A stretch of 64,000 nt of DNA from Luteibacter sp. UNC138MFCol5.1 (GTDB lineage: Bacteria > Pseudomonadota > Gammaproteobacteria > Xanthomonadales > Rhodanobacteraceae). This document shows, piece after piece, positions 40,104-49,118 of the stretch. The position numbers and the translations under genes were made by a program. The first letter of the stretch is position 1. Each line of letters begins with the position of its first letter. Under the pieces are notes generated by a model that saw only the letters and a list, made by a program, of their open reading frames with translations, did no database searches and had not been told where the DNA came from. Where the stretch lies: positions 300,113-364,112 of the forward strand of contig NZ_FODZ01000002.1 in the NCBI RefSeq assembly GCF_900110505.1. The letters run 5' to 3'.

Positions 40104-42340
40104 AGCGTCCCCAGCAACGCGTAGAAGCCCTGCAGCAGGGCGGCGAAATCCGAACCCCAACGGCGCGAGGCCGCGTGATTTTCCTCGACCGTGCGGCTGT
40201 CGTTGAGCTTGTCGAGGTCGAGGTAGATCTTCCGCTCGGGATCCAGTTCGGCGGACTTCGCCTTCACCGAGCCGGTGAAGGTGAAGCGCGCCCAGCGGCG
40301 ATCGTCGTCCCAGCGCACGGTCCGCTCCGAGCCATCCATGAAGGTCACCTTCAGCGTCTGCGGCACGCGGGCGCCGTCGCGCCAGACCGTCACGGTGGTC
40401 TTCCAAGGAAACGGCCCCGTGCCGGGAGCCGCGTCCTTGTGCGCTTTCTTCCAGTCCGCACGCTGCTTCTCGACGGAGGCATCGATCGACTCGCCATCGA
40501 CTTCACCGCGGCGCCCGTCCTTCACGACGGTGCCAGCCAGCGGCAACACCTCTTCGCTGACGATGTCGCTCACGCGGTCGTCGATGCGGTCGGTGCCGAA
40601 CACGAACTGGTTGAACACCTGCGCGACGACCTCCGGCTTGCCGGATACGTCGCTGAGCGTCGCCTGCAGGTCGGCGATGGACGGATGACGGAAGTGCCAG
40701 GTCGCGTAGTACTGGCGGAAGGCCTTTTCCATGACGTCCTTGCCCAGCCGCTCCTCGAGATCGTGCATGGCCGTCGCCGTGCGCGAATAGACGGTGGCGT
40801 AGTTGGCGCTGGAAAGCCGGTTCCACGCGTTCTGACCGAGCGGATCGGCCGGGCGGCGCAGCCTCGCCAGCATGCGTTCGAGCTGGAACGGAGCGATCGG
40901 CGCCTCGACGCCGAAGAACTTCCATAGCGGCGTGGTGAGGTACACCGACTGGTTCCGCTCGCGCAGCATGCGATCGTCCCAGTATTCGTTGAGCCCCTCG
41001 TCGAGCATCGGCTCCTCGAATTCGTTCGACGCGAGCAGTCCGTAGAAGTAGCCGTGGCCGAACTCGTGGATCGTCACGAAATCGAGCAGGAACTCGTCGA
41101 GCGTCTTCGGCGCCACCTTGCGGTAGCTGTCGGCCGTGAAGAACGTCGGATATTCCATGCCGCCCGCTTCCGTCGCGTTGAACGGGGGAATGATCGCCGT
41201 CAGCGTCTTGTACGGGTACGGCCCGAGCGTCGAGGAGAAATACGCCAGCGAATCGAGCGACGCCTTCAGCGCCGGCGCGGCGCTCGCCTCGTACTCCGGC
41301 GGGTAGATCACGCGCACCTTGACCTTCGGGCTGCCGGGGCCGGTGTATTCGCCGTCGAGCGTCGCGTAGCCCGGGGCCGCCATCCACGCGAAGTCGTGCA
41401 CGTCGCCCTGGATGAAGTGCCAGGTGAGCTCGTTGCCCTCGGGCGTCGGTTCGCCCTGCTGCTCGCCCACCGCGCCGACCACGTAATCCTTCGGCAGCGT
41501 CATGCGGACGTCGTACTCGCCGAAATCGGCGTAGAACTCGCTGTTGAAATGGAACTCGTGCACGTTCCAGCGTGGCTCGGTGGCACCGCGCTCGCCCGGC
41601 AGTTCCAGTACGCCGATCTTCGGGAACCACTGGGCCACGAGATGGAAGCGGCCGACGTAGCCGGTGCGTTCGATCACGCGCGGCAGCTGGCTGTGGAAGT
41701 TCATGTCGAGCGTGACGCTCGCGCCCGCGGGCACGGGCTGCGCGAGATCGACGCGAACGACGGTGTGGTCCGTCTCGGGGCCGCCGTCGGGATGTACGTA
41801 GCGCCACTTCAGCGGCGCGCCGTCCTGTTCCACGTCGCCCAGGTCGATGTAGCCCCACTCGCCTTTCTTCACGGCGTCGGTGCCGCGCGAACCGCCATGC
41901 GCGGCGAGCGTGCGGCGCTCGGTGAAGAACGTGCTGCCCTCCCCTTCGAAGGCGTTCAGATACAGGTGGAGGAACACCGCCGATACGGGGCGGTCGCTTC
42001 GGTTGCGCCACGTCAGCTGCTGCTGGCCATCCACCGTGTGCTTCTCGGGATCGAGCCGCGCCTGGATGCGGTACGACACCACGCGATCCGACAGCGTCGC
42101 CTCGCTACCGGTGCGCGGCCCGCCCCATGCATCGGGCGCGCTGGGCGTCGATACCCAGGCGGCATCGCGCGATGCGAAGGGAATCTCGACGGGCGGCGGA
42201 GGCGGAGCCGCGGAAGTGGCGGGCGCGGGAAGCGTCGCCGGTGGCACGGACGGCGGCGCCTGTTGGCCCCACGCGGCGTGAGCGCACAGCAGGCATCCCG
42301 CCGCGACGAAACGAACGACCCTGGCAGCCTCGCGGCGCAT
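40100..42340 (-). CDS. M1-family metallopeptidase (gluzincin), exported
   Basis: A 746-residue zinc aminopeptidase-like protein. The signal peptide occupies residues 1-25, followed by a Pro-rich linker (28-54). The exopeptidase motif GGMEYP is at 393-398. The zinc site is HEFGH 425-429 with the third ligand Glu-448 exactly 19 residues after His-429 (MLDEGLNEY). After the catalytic domain come about 250 residues ending in a hydrophobic LLQGFYALLGTL. It resembles uncharacterised Xanthomonadales M1 proteins rather than PepN. First gene of a two-gene unit with the membrane protein. Confidence 0.88.
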   Translation of the reverse strand: MRREAARVVRFVAAGCLLCAHAAWGQQAPPSVPPATLPAPATSAAPPPPPVEIPFASRDAAWVSTPSAPDAWGGPRTGSEATLSDRVVSYRIQARLDPEKHTVDGQQQLTWRNRSDRPVSAVFLHLYLNAFEGEGSTFFTERRTLAAHGGSRGTDAVKKGEWGYIDLGDVEQDGAPLKWRYVHPDGGPETDHTVVRVDLAQPVPAGASVTLDMNFHSQLPRVIERTGYVGRFHLVAQWFPKIGVLELPGERGATEPRWNVHEFHFNSEFYADFGEYDVRMTLPKDYVVGAVGEQQGEPTPEGNELTWHFIQGDVHDFAWMAAPGYATLDGEYTGPGSPKVKVRVIYPPEYEASAAPALKASLDSLAYFSSTLGPYPYKTLTAIIPPFNATEAGGMEYPTFFTADSYRKVAPKTLDEFLLDFVTIHEFGHGYFYGLLASNEFEEPMLDEGLNEYWDDRMLRERNQSVYLTTPLWKFFGVEAPIAPFQLERMLARLRRPADPLGQNAWNRLSSANYATVYSRTATAMHDLEERLGKDVMEKAFRQYYATWHFRHPSIADLQATLSDVSGKPEVVAQVFNQFVFGTDRIDDRVSDIVSEEVLPLAGTVVKDGRRGEVDGESIDASVEKQRADWKKAHKDAAPGTGPFPWKTTVTVWRDGARVPQTLKVTFMDGSERTVRWDDDRRWARFTFTGSVKAKSAELDPERKIYLDLDKLNDSRTVEENHAASRRWGSDFAALLQGFYALLGTL

Positions 42341-42387
42341 TGTTCCCCCTTCCCCCTGGACGACGAAGCGTCGACCTTACACCAACG

Positions 42388-43245
42388 TCAGCCGGGAAAG
42401 GCGTGCTCGCGCATCCATTTCGTCAGGATCCACTTCTCGCCCCGGAGCACCGGCGCGCCGCCATGCAGCGACAGCGGATCGAGCGCGCCTTCGGGCGTGG
42501 TGTACTCGAAATAGAGCGCCTGCCCCAGGCGTGGGACGTAGCTGAAATCGATGCGCGGGAAGATGGTCTCGCCGCCCGCTTCCACGTCGTTGAGGTACAT
42601 GATGAGCGTCGACACGCGCTGCCCGCCGCTCGCCAGATGCGCCCTGCTGCCGGGGTCGTCGGGCGGGAAGTAATCGTAGTGGGCGACGTATTCCGCGCCG
42701 ACGCCGTAACGCATCGCCTGCAGGCCTTCGCCGTGCTCTTCGCCCAGTCGCATGAGGAGCGCCGCGCGCGCGTCGACGCGCGCGATCAGTTCGTTTTCGG
42801 AACGGCCGAAGTTGGCCCCCTCGCTGGTGCGGATGGACTGCACGACACCCTGCCCCGTGCCGGGGCTGACGACCTGCGAGCGCGCGAGACGCGACGTCGC
42901 CATCTCGCGCAGCGCCGCGCACTCGTCGGCGTCGAGCACGCCATCGAGGATGGCGATGAGCGGACGCGCTACCCGCGCGAGGACGCGGACGCGGCGATCG
43001 CCGGCGTCGAGGACGTGCCCCTCGCCCAGGCGGCTGCGGAAGGACGCCGGCACCGCGTCGGACGCCTCGCGCGGCGCGGCCCCGCCGAACACGGCGTCGG
43101 CGATCGCGTCGCGCGCGGCGCGCTCGTCGAACCGGTGCTCGCGCATCGTGGTCAGGAGATCCGCGGGACCGTGGCCGGCGGCCAGCGACTCGCCGATCCA
43201 GCGATGCCAGTCGGGGGTGATCTTCGTATGGGGGCGGGCTTCCAT
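42388..43245 (-). CDS. 2-oxoglutarate/Fe(II) oxygenase, prolyl 4-hydroxylase-like
   Basis: A 285-residue dioxygenase. The first 75 residues are a helical extension of unknown purpose. The double-stranded beta-helix carries the iron ligands His-189 and Asp-191 (AHYDYF) and His-261 (SLHGGAPV), with Lys-271 (GEKWILTKWMRE) binding 2-oxoglutarate. DVEAGGETIFPRIDF is typical of the P4Hc group. The substrate could be prolyl residues of a protein or a small molecule; none is indicated by neighbours. It is divergent from the DUF3224-like gene. Confidence 0.88.
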   Translation of the reverse strand: MEARPHTKITPDWHRWIGESLAAGHGPADLLTTMREHRFDERAARDAIADAVFGGAAPREASDAVPASFRSRLGEGHVLDAGDRRVRVLARVARPLIAILDGVLDADECAALREMATSRLARSQVVSPGTGQGVVQSIRTSEGANFGRSENELIARVDARAALLMRLGEEHGEGLQAMRYGVGAEYVAHYDYFPPDDPGSRAHLASGGQRVSTLIMYLNDVEAGGETIFPRIDFSYVPRLGQALYFEYTTPEGALDPLSLHGGAPVLRGEKWILTKWMREHAFPG

Positions 43246-43305
43246 GGCAGTATCTTCGTCGACGGTGGAAGCCGTAAGGGCTCCATTTTCCGACCGGAGG
43301 ACGTC

Positions 43306-43773
43306 ATGCGTTTCCTGCGCCGGAGCGTGCTTGTCGCGCTCATCCTAAGTCACTCCATCGCCTACGGGTACCCTATGTCACAGCAAGCGCACGGTTCGTT
43401 CGACGTCACCATGACGCCTTCCGGCAAGCCGGACGAGCGGGACGGGTCGGCACTCGGGGCGATGACCCTGACCAAGGTCTTCCACGGCGACCTCGATGGA
43501 GCTTCCGCCGGCACCATGCTGACCGCCTCCAGCACGGCGACCCCGGGCTCCGCGGCCTACGTCGCGGTCGAACGCTTCGAGGGCACGCTGGGCGGCAGGA
43601 AGGACGCGTTCGCGCTCGTCCATCGCGGCGTCATGTCCGCCGCGGGCCGCGACCTGTCCATCACGATCGTGCCGGACTCAGGCAGCGGCGACCTCAAGGG
43701 GATCAGCGGGACGCTGACGATCGACATCCGCGACGGCAAGCACTTCTACGACCTGAGCTACGCGTTGCCCTGA
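43306..43773 (+). CDS. DUF3224-family protein with signal peptide
   Basis: A 155-residue protein. The signal segment (residues 1-21, ending AYG) precedes the DUF3224 lipocalin-like barrel: HGSFDVTMTPSG, TLTKVFHGDLDGASAGTML, VAVERFEGTLGGRKDAFALVHRG and LSITIVPDSGSGDLKGISGTL. Most DUF3224 proteins are cytosolic; the exported form here is slightly unusual. GGAGG lies just upstream of ATG 43306. Function unknown. Confidence 0.85.
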   Translation: MRFLRRSVLVALILSHSIAYGYPMSQQAHGSFDVTMTPSGKPDERDGSALGAMTLTKVFHGDLDGASAGTMLTASSTATPGSAAYVAVERFEGTLGGRKDAFALVHRGVMSAAGRDLSITIVPDSGSGDLKGISGTLTIDIRDGKHFYDLSYALP

Positions 43774-43784
43774 TCCACGCCTGG

Positions 43785-44033
43785 TCACGCAGGCTGCGTC
43801 CCGAGCCACGCGAGCTTGCGTGCCTTCGGCAGCCGCTTGACCTCGTGCTCGGCCTTCGACGCGGCCGAGCGATCGGGGAACGGGCGCGAACCGAGCAGGC
43901 GCACCGGCGGATTGGCGCGCGTGTAGCGGGCACCCTTTCCGGCGACGTGGGCGGCGTAGCGCGCCTCCAGGTCGTTGGTGATGCCCGCGTACCAGGCGCC
44001 GTTACGGCATTCGATGAGATAGACGCACCACAT
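43785..44033 (-). CDS. GIY-YIG nuclease-superfamily protein (YhbQ/UPF0213-like)
   Basis: An 82-residue single GIY-YIG domain: [19 protein letters not shown] (the YAGITND variant of YIG), followed by [15 protein letters not shown] with the conserved Arg. Glu in [10 protein letters not shown] completes the active-site set. Small proteins of this type are suspected structure-selective DNA endonucleases with repair roles. The gene is divergent from the aminotransferase, with only 24 bp between starts, so promoters must overlap the coding regions. Confidence 0.85.
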   Translation of the reverse strand: MWCVYLIECRNGAWYAGITNDLEARYAAHVAGKGARYTRANPPVRLLGSRPFPDRSAASKAEHEVKRLPKARKLAWLGTQPA

Positions 44034-44057
44034 GGTGGGCAAGCCTACAATGCCCGC

Positions 44058-45128
44058 ATGGCGCCGAACTACGATCTTGCCGTCAACCTGCCCCTTCGCC
44101 TGAACGCGGCGACGCTGCTCAACGCGCGACTCGCCCGGACCACGGTGGACGCCGACGCGCTGGCCTATCCCGATCTCGCCGGTCCCCTCGACGTCCGCGA
44201 AGCGATCGCGCGCTGGCTCGCGCGGGCATCGGGGCACGCGGGGGTCGATCCGGCGCTGATCGCGCTGACCATCGGCGCGCGGCATGCACTGGGGCTCACC
44301 CTGCTCCACGCGGCAATGCCGCGGAACCGGGTCGTGCTGGTCGAGGAGCGCACGTACCACGGCTTCCGGACCGCCGCGCGGGGCATGGGCATCCAGTGCG
44401 TCGACGTCGCGGCGGACGAGCACGGCGCCCGGCCCGAGGCGCTCGCCCAGGCCGCGCGCCGTCACGCCGCGCAGGTCTTCTACGTCCAGCCCACGTATCA
44501 GAACCCCACGACGGTCACCATGCCGCTCGCGCGGCGCCAGGCGATCGTCGCCACGGCGCGGGAGCTCGGACTGATCCTCATCGAGGGGGACGTCTATTCG
44601 CCGCTGGCGACGTTCAGCGGCGAGGCGCTGCCGTCGCTGGCGTCGCTCGCGCCCGACCGCGTCTTCCACGCGGGCGGCATCGGCAAGATCCTCGGCCCCG
44701 GCCTGCGGGTCGGCTGGCTGCTCCACCCGGACCGCGAATCGCACGCGTCGACCACCGCGTTGATCCAGCGGGAGCAGGATGGACTCCCCACCCTCTGGCC
44801 GCGCATCGTCGCGCGTTGCATGGACGACGGCAGCCTCGACGCGCACCTGCAGGGGCTGGCCGGAAGCATGCGCGAACGCGGACGGCTCGCCCGGCGCATC
44901 GTCGGTGACGATCTGATCGTGAACGGCGCGTGCCTGCATGCCTGGCTTCCGGCGACGGATCCCTTGGGCGTGGAGCGTCGCCTGCTCGCTCGCGGCGTGC
45001 GCGTGGCGCGCTCGTCGAACTTCGTGTCGCGGCCCCGACGGCCGCAGGGTGTCCGGCTGTCGCTCGGCGCCGAGGAAGACGTCGGCCGGCTCGAAGAGGC
45101 GCTGTCGATCGTCGCCGAGGCGCGCTGA
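44058..45128 (+). CDS. PLP-dependent aminotransferase, fold type I (MocR-type domain without HTH)
   Basis: A 356-residue class I/II aminotransferase. [20 protein letters not shown] and [12 protein letters not shown] are the substrate and PLP-ring contacts, EGDVYSPL holds the PLP Asp, and [15 protein letters not shown] carries the Schiff-base lysine. The sequence is closest to the effector domain of MocR/GntR-type regulators, but there is no N-terminal winged helix, so it should be an enzyme. The substrate is unknown. It is convergent with tcdA; the two stops are adjacent with no terminator seen. Confidence 0.8.
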   Translation: MAPNYDLAVNLPLRLNAATLLNARLARTTVDADALAYPDLAGPLDVREAIARWLARASGHAGVDPALIALTIGARHALGLTLLHAAMPRNRVVLVEERTYHGFRTAARGMGIQCVDVAADEHGARPEALAQAARRHAAQVFYVQPTYQNPTTVTMPLARRQAIVATARELGLILIEGDVYSPLATFSGEALPSLASLAPDRVFHAGGIGKILGPGLRVGWLLHPDRESHASTTALIQREQDGLPTLWPRIVARCMDDGSLDAHLQGLAGSMRERGRLARRIVGDDLIVNGACLHAWLPATDPLGVERRLLARGVRVARSSNFVSRPRRPQGVRLSLGAEEDVGRLEEALSIVAEAR

Positions 45129-45947
45129 TCAGGCCTTCGGTTTCGCGGTCAGTTTCTCGAGCGCCTTGCCCACCGCCGCGAACGCGAAGGCACCGGTGAC
45201 ATGCGTCGCCGCGCCCAGGCCGCCGCCGCAGTCGAGCTTGAGCGCATCGCTGCCCGGCGGACGCACGCCGCATACCGTGCCGTCCGCCTGCGGGTACTGC
45301 ACGTTCTGCATCGAGTACACGGCCGACACGCCGAAGAAGCGATCCGGATTCCGCGGGAAGCCATGCTCCTGGCGGAGCTTCTTGCGGATCATGCTGAGCA
45401 TCGCGTCGTGCTCGGTGCGCGAAAGGTCGCGCACGCGGATCTGCGTCGGATCGGTCCGGCCTCCCGCCGCGCCCACGGTGACGAGCGGCACCTTCCGGCG
45501 GCGGCACCACACGATGGTCTCCAGCTTGACCTTGAGCGCGTCGCAGGCGTCGATGACGACGTCGTAGCCGCGGTCGAGCAGTTCGTCGAGCGTCGACGGG
45601 GTGAGGAAACGCTCCATCGCCTCGAGCCGGATCGTCGGGCTGATGGCATGGGCGCGCTCCGCCACGACGCCGACCTTCGGCTTGCCGTACTGACCGTCCA
45701 GCGCGTGCATCTGGCGGTTCGTGTTGGAGAGGCACACGTCGTCGCCGTCGATCAGCGTCAGCCGGCCGATGCCGCTGCGTGCCAGCGCCTCGGCCGCCCA
45801 CGAGCCCACGCCACCCACGCCGATCACGCAGACGTGCGCATGGGCGAGGCGGTCGAGGGTGCCGCGACCGTACAGTCGCTCGATGCCGGCGAAACGTTCG
45901 GCCTGGGCCGTGCTCACGGGGGACTCGCTGGGGGAATAGGTGCTCAT
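45129..45947 (-). CDS. tcdA: tRNA threonylcarbamoyladenosine dehydratase TcdA
   Basis: A 272-residue E1-like ATP-dependent enzyme that cyclises t6A37 of ANN-decoding tRNAs to ct6A. The nucleotide loop GVGGVGSWAAEALARSG (about 43-59) and LIDGDDVCLSNTNRQ are diagnostic, and DACDALKVK and RDLSRTEHDAML follow. The C-terminal hydrophobic helix (GAFAFAAVGKALEKL) is the membrane-associating tail typical of CsdL/TcdA. It is usually partnered by csdA/csdE, which are not in the window. It is divergent from the quorum-sensing operon across 64 bp. Confidence 0.93.
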   Translation of the reverse strand: MSTYSPSESPVSTAQAERFAGIERLYGRGTLDRLAHAHVCVIGVGGVGSWAAEALARSGIGRLTLIDGDDVCLSNTNRQMHALDGQYGKPKVGVVAERAHAISPTIRLEAMERFLTPSTLDELLDRGYDVVIDACDALKVKLETIVWCRRRKVPLVTVGAAGGRTDPTQIRVRDLSRTEHDAMLSMIRKKLRQEHGFPRNPDRFFGVSAVYSMQNVQYPQADGTVCGVRPPGSDALKLDCGGGLGAATHVTGAFAFAAVGKALEKLTAKPKA

Positions 45948-45956
45948 TGTCTCATA

Positions 45957-45984
45957 TTGAACAAACGTGACCGTGGGCTATGCT
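45957..45984 (+). promoter_or_regulatory. Sigma-70-like promoter of the quorum-sensing operon
   Basis: TTGAAC (45957-45962), a 16-bp spacer and TATGCT (45979-45984) lie in the 64-bp gap between tcdA and the cytochrome gene. The predicted start site near 45991 leaves a short leader before ATG 46012 and makes the earlier GTG at 45967 unusable. Confidence 0.5.
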
Positions 45985-46011
45985 GGCGTCCTCGTATGCG
46001 ATGGACCACCA

Positions 46012-46401
46012 ATGCGCCCGCTGCTACTCGTCATCCTCGGCCTCGTGACAGGCGCGATGGGGGCGACCTTCGCCCTGTCCGCCCTTCACCAGGGCACCCC
46101 TTTCCATCGGGGCGTGATGGCCGTGATGCAGCACCACATGGGCGTACTGCGCGCCAACGTGCGGGCGAACCAGTGCGATGCCAAGGCCTCCGTGCTCCGG
46201 TTCGGGCGGATGCGCTCCGCGGCCACGGACGTGCGCGACGCCTTCCCGGACATGGACGCGGCGTTCTATGCGGCGGCCGACCATCTCGGCACGGCGCTGG
46301 ACGCCGCCGTGGCGGCGGCACCCGCGAACTGCGAGGCGCTGACGGCCACGCTCGCGCCGGTCGGCGAGGCGTGCCAGTCCTGTCACCGGCAGTACCGATG
46401 A
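46012..46401 (+). CDS. Small cytochrome c'-like heme protein
   Basis: A 129-residue exported protein with an N-terminal hydrophobic segment (residues 3-24), then a mostly helical body. The C-terminal heme-attachment motif is Cys-121-Gln-Ser-Cys-124-His-125, four residues from the end, which is the placement seen in cytochrome c' four-helix bundles. Such proteins bind NO or act in redox sensing. It is 16 bp upstream of the CqsS-type kinase gene on the same strand and probably shares its promoter, which raises the possibility of redox input into the kinase; that is inference. Confidence 0.75.
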   Translation: MRPLLLVILGLVTGAMGATFALSALHQGTPFHRGVMAVMQHHMGVLRANVRANQCDAKASVLRFGRMRSAATDVRDAFPDMDAAFYAAADHLGTALDAAVAAAPANCEALTATLAPVGEACQSCHRQYR

Positions 46402-46417
46402 GCGGCGGTGCCCAGCC

Positions 46418-47827
46418 GTGAGCGACGACCGAACGACGGACGCCTTGCCGGGCACCGCCGCGACGCCGGACACCACCCGGCCCCGGCAGTTCTTCCGGCT
46501 GCAGTTGTGGCTGCTGATGCGCGCGCTCGAGCGCTTCGAAACCACGATGTTCCTGCGGACGCGGTACTCGCAGCCCAAGATGGTGGCCATCGGCGTCGTC
46601 GGCAGCTTCTGCCTGGCCGTGTACTACCCCATCTGGGCGTACCTCTTCCCGCAGCCGTACGAAAACCTGCCCATGCGGCTGATCTGCAGCGCCACGTTCA
46701 TCCCGCTGGCCCTGCTGCCCTGGTGGCCGCGGCGGCTGCGGACGCACCTGCCCACCTACTGGTACTTCGCGATGACCATCGCGATGCCCTTCTTCGTCGG
46801 TTACATGACCCTGCGCAACGCGACGCCGGCCTGGCTGATGACGCACCTGGCGTGCGTGATGCTGCTGATGATGCTGTTCGACATCGCCAGCTTCCTCGTC
46901 GTCTTCACCATCGGCAGCGCGCTGGCCGCGCTGGTCTTCGCGCTGTCGCCGGAGGCCCACCTGCACGCGCGGACGATGCTCGAATACATCCCGCTGCTGA
47001 TGTTCGGCATGGTCGGCGGCGCGACGTGCACGGTCTCGGCCAACATGGCGGAACAGTCGCGCATCGACGCCCTGACGGCCGCATCCAACAACATCGCCCA
47101 CGAGCTGCGCACGCCGCTGGGGTCCCTGCGCATCGCCGCCCGCGCCGTGGCCCGGTTCATGCCCGACCTGATCCGCAGCCACCGGCTCGCGGAATCCGAG
47201 GGGCTGCCGGTGCCGGAAGTCCGCGCGCAGAACCTGCACGCACTGGAGCGCAGCATCGGGGTCATGGAGCGCGAGGTCACCTACGCGAACACGATCATCG
47301 ACATGCTGCTGCTGGCGGCCCGGCCGATCGGCGAGGTGCCGCTCAGCCCCCTCGCGGCCCGCGAACTGGTGGACCAGGCGCTGCGACGCTTCCCCTACGG
47401 CTCCCGCGCGGAGCGCGAGCGCATCACCCTCTCGGTGGCGGGCGACTTCCGGCTGCTCGGGGAGGAGGCCCTGGTGGTCCACGTCCTCTTCAATCTGCTG
47501 CGGAATGCACTTTTTCATACCGATCGGGCCGGCAAGGGCGACATCCGGGTCTTCGTCGAGCCGGGCGAACTGGTCAACCGGATACGGGTCCACGACACCG
47601 GCCCGGGCATCCCTCCGGACGTTCTTCCCCGCATTTTCAACCGGTTTTACTCCCACGCCAGCGACAGCGCGGGGACGGGCAACGTGACCGGCCTCGGCAT
47701 AGGACTCGCTTTTTGTCGCGAGGCGATGGAGCATATGGGCGGAGGCATCTCGTGCCGTACCAATCTGGGGGAATTCACGGAGTTCACCCTCTCCTTTCCG
47801 CATCCGGAGACCGGGGACCGGCAGTGA
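46418..47827 (+). CDS. CqsS/LqsS-type membrane sensor histidine kinase (alpha-hydroxyketone receptor)
   Basis: A 469-residue kinase starting at GTG 46418. About six membrane helices lie between residues 55 and 205, with FPQPYENLPMRL and LPTYWYFAMTIAMPFF, which closely follow the ligand-binding region of Vibrio CqsS. The H box is NNIAHELRTPLGSL (His-228), the N box LFNLLRNALFH (Asn-363), then DTGPGIPP and GLGIGLAF. No C-terminal receiver is present, unlike hybrid CqsS, so phosphate should pass to the adjacent regulator, whose ATG shares a base with this stop. The predicted signal is an alpha-hydroxyketone made by the synthase at 49119. Confidence 0.88.
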   Translation: MSDDRTTDALPGTAATPDTTRPRQFFRLQLWLLMRALERFETTMFLRTRYSQPKMVAIGVVGSFCLAVYYPIWAYLFPQPYENLPMRLICSATFIPLALLPWWPRRLRTHLPTYWYFAMTIAMPFFVGYMTLRNATPAWLMTHLACVMLLMMLFDIASFLVVFTIGSALAALVFALSPEAHLHARTMLEYIPLLMFGMVGGATCTVSANMAEQSRIDALTAASNNIAHELRTPLGSLRIAARAVARFMPDLIRSHRLAESEGLPVPEVRAQNLHALERSIGVMEREVTYANTIIDMLLLAARPIGEVPLSPLAARELVDQALRRFPYGSRAERERITLSVAGDFRLLGEEALVVHVLFNLLRNALFHTDRAGKGDIRVFVEPGELVNRIRVHDTGPGIPPDVLPRIFNRFYSHASDSAGTGNVTGLGIGLAFCREAMEHMGGGISCRTNLGEFTEFTLSFPHPETGDRQ

Positions 47828-48864
47828 TGACGTTGAACTCGCAGGGCGACATCCAGCCCTTCCATTTCCCGACCACCACCGTGCTGGTCGACGACCACGA
47901 GGAATACCTCGACGTGGTCCCGTTGCTGCTCGACCCGATGATGCGGGTGCGGACCTTCAGCTCGCCGCGCAACGCGCTGGCGACGCTGGGCAACAACGGC
48001 AGCCGGCCCGTTCCCGGCGGCGGCTGGCTCTACCGCTGGAAGGACCGCCCGTCCGAGACCCAGGAACTGGTCGCGCTGGACATCGATTCCATCCACCGCG
48101 TGGTCTACGATCCGGAGCGCTTCGCCGAGATCTCCGTCGTGGTGGTCGATCAGGCGATGCCCGAAATGGACGGCATCAGCTTCTGCAAGCGCCTGCCCAA
48201 CCCGCACATCGGCAAGATCCTCCTGACCGGCCGCGCGGACGACGCCACCGCCATCGACGCCTTCAATTCGGGCGTCATCGACCGCTTCATCCGCAAGAAC
48301 GATCCCGAGGCGATCTCCAAGCTGCAGACGGCCATCACGGAACTGCAGCGCCGCTACTTCGAGCGCGCCAGCGCCTTCGTCGCCGAAACGCTGGCCCTCG
48401 GCAATTTCCGCTTCCTGCGCGATCCCGCGTTCCGCGAGGTCCTGCAGTCGGTGACCGCCACCTTCCAGCCCGTCGAGTGTTACGTGCACTGCAATCCGAC
48501 CGGCCTGCTGCTGGTGGACGCCTGGGGCATCGGGCGCTTCCTCCTAGTCCAGACGGACGAGGACCTGCGCACCCACTATGAAATTGCGGCAGATCTCGGG
48601 GCGCCTCCGGCCGTCCTCGAGGCGCTTCGCCAGGGTGCGGCCCTGCCCTGGTTCAACTCCCGCGACGGCTTCTACCACCGGGGCGTCCGCGATCCCGAGT
48701 CGCAGCTGCACCCCGCGACTGCCGTCTCCGGCGAACAGTGGTACTACTACGCCCTCATCGACGATGTGGAGCGTTTCCGGCTGCAACACGTGAAGTCGTA
48801 CCGCACGTGGCTGCGCGAACAGGATCTCAGCCTGGCCGCGGACAGCCGTTCACACCGCATCTAG
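47827..48864 (+). CDS. Atypical response regulator of the AHK circuit (LqsR-like position)
   Basis: A 345-residue protein. The receiver is complete: Asp-22/Asp-23, phospho-acceptor Asp-108 in VVVVDQAMPEMDG, Thr-134 and Lys-157 (FIRKND). Between the first and third strands there is an unusual insertion of about 40 residues (GGGWLYRWKDRPSETQELV). The C-terminal 185 residues show no helix-turn-helix, GGDEF, EAL or kinase motif. They contain AWGIGRFLLVQTDED and EQWYYYALIDDVERF and may be a ligand- or protein-binding output. The start overlaps the kinase stop (TGATG), so the pair is co-translated. Confidence 0.82.
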   Translation: MTLNSQGDIQPFHFPTTTVLVDDHEEYLDVVPLLLDPMMRVRTFSSPRNALATLGNNGSRPVPGGGWLYRWKDRPSETQELVALDIDSIHRVVYDPERFAEISVVVVDQAMPEMDGISFCKRLPNPHIGKILLTGRADDATAIDAFNSGVIDRFIRKNDPEAISKLQTAITELQRRYFERASAFVAETLALGNFRFLRDPAFREVLQSVTATFQPVECYVHCNPTGLLLVDAWGIGRFLLVQTDEDLRTHYEIAADLGAPPAVLEALRQGAALPWFNSRDGFYHRGVRDPESQLHPATAVSGEQWYYYALIDDVERFRLQHVKSYRTWLREQDLSLAADSRSHRI

Positions 48865-49118
48865 GGCCTCTATCCCAGGCTCGCCACTCTCATGCGCCGG
48901 CGGGATCGGCGCAGCGGCGTCCTGTCGCCCGTGAAATCCAACCGGTGCGGCCCCTGGCCGTGCCCTCTCTGTCTCAAAGCCATGGGGTGCGGCAGGCCCT
49001 CGCGGGCGGTCGTTCGCGTACCTCTGTGACGATTTCGCGCCTGGCAGGGCGAGGCCGGCGTGCGTGCGCCGTCCGTCGGGCGGCGGCGAAGTTCGCCCGC
49101 TGACAGAGAGAGAAGACC

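Noticed and set aside
44058-45128. MocR/PdxR-type transcriptional regulator
   Set aside because: The aminotransferase domain resembles MocR proteins, but there is no N-terminal winged helix and the upstream DNA encodes a GIY-YIG protein.
45967-46011. Earlier GTG start for the cytochrome-like protein
   Set aside because: It lies inside the likely promoter and adds 15 residues before an otherwise normal signal segment.
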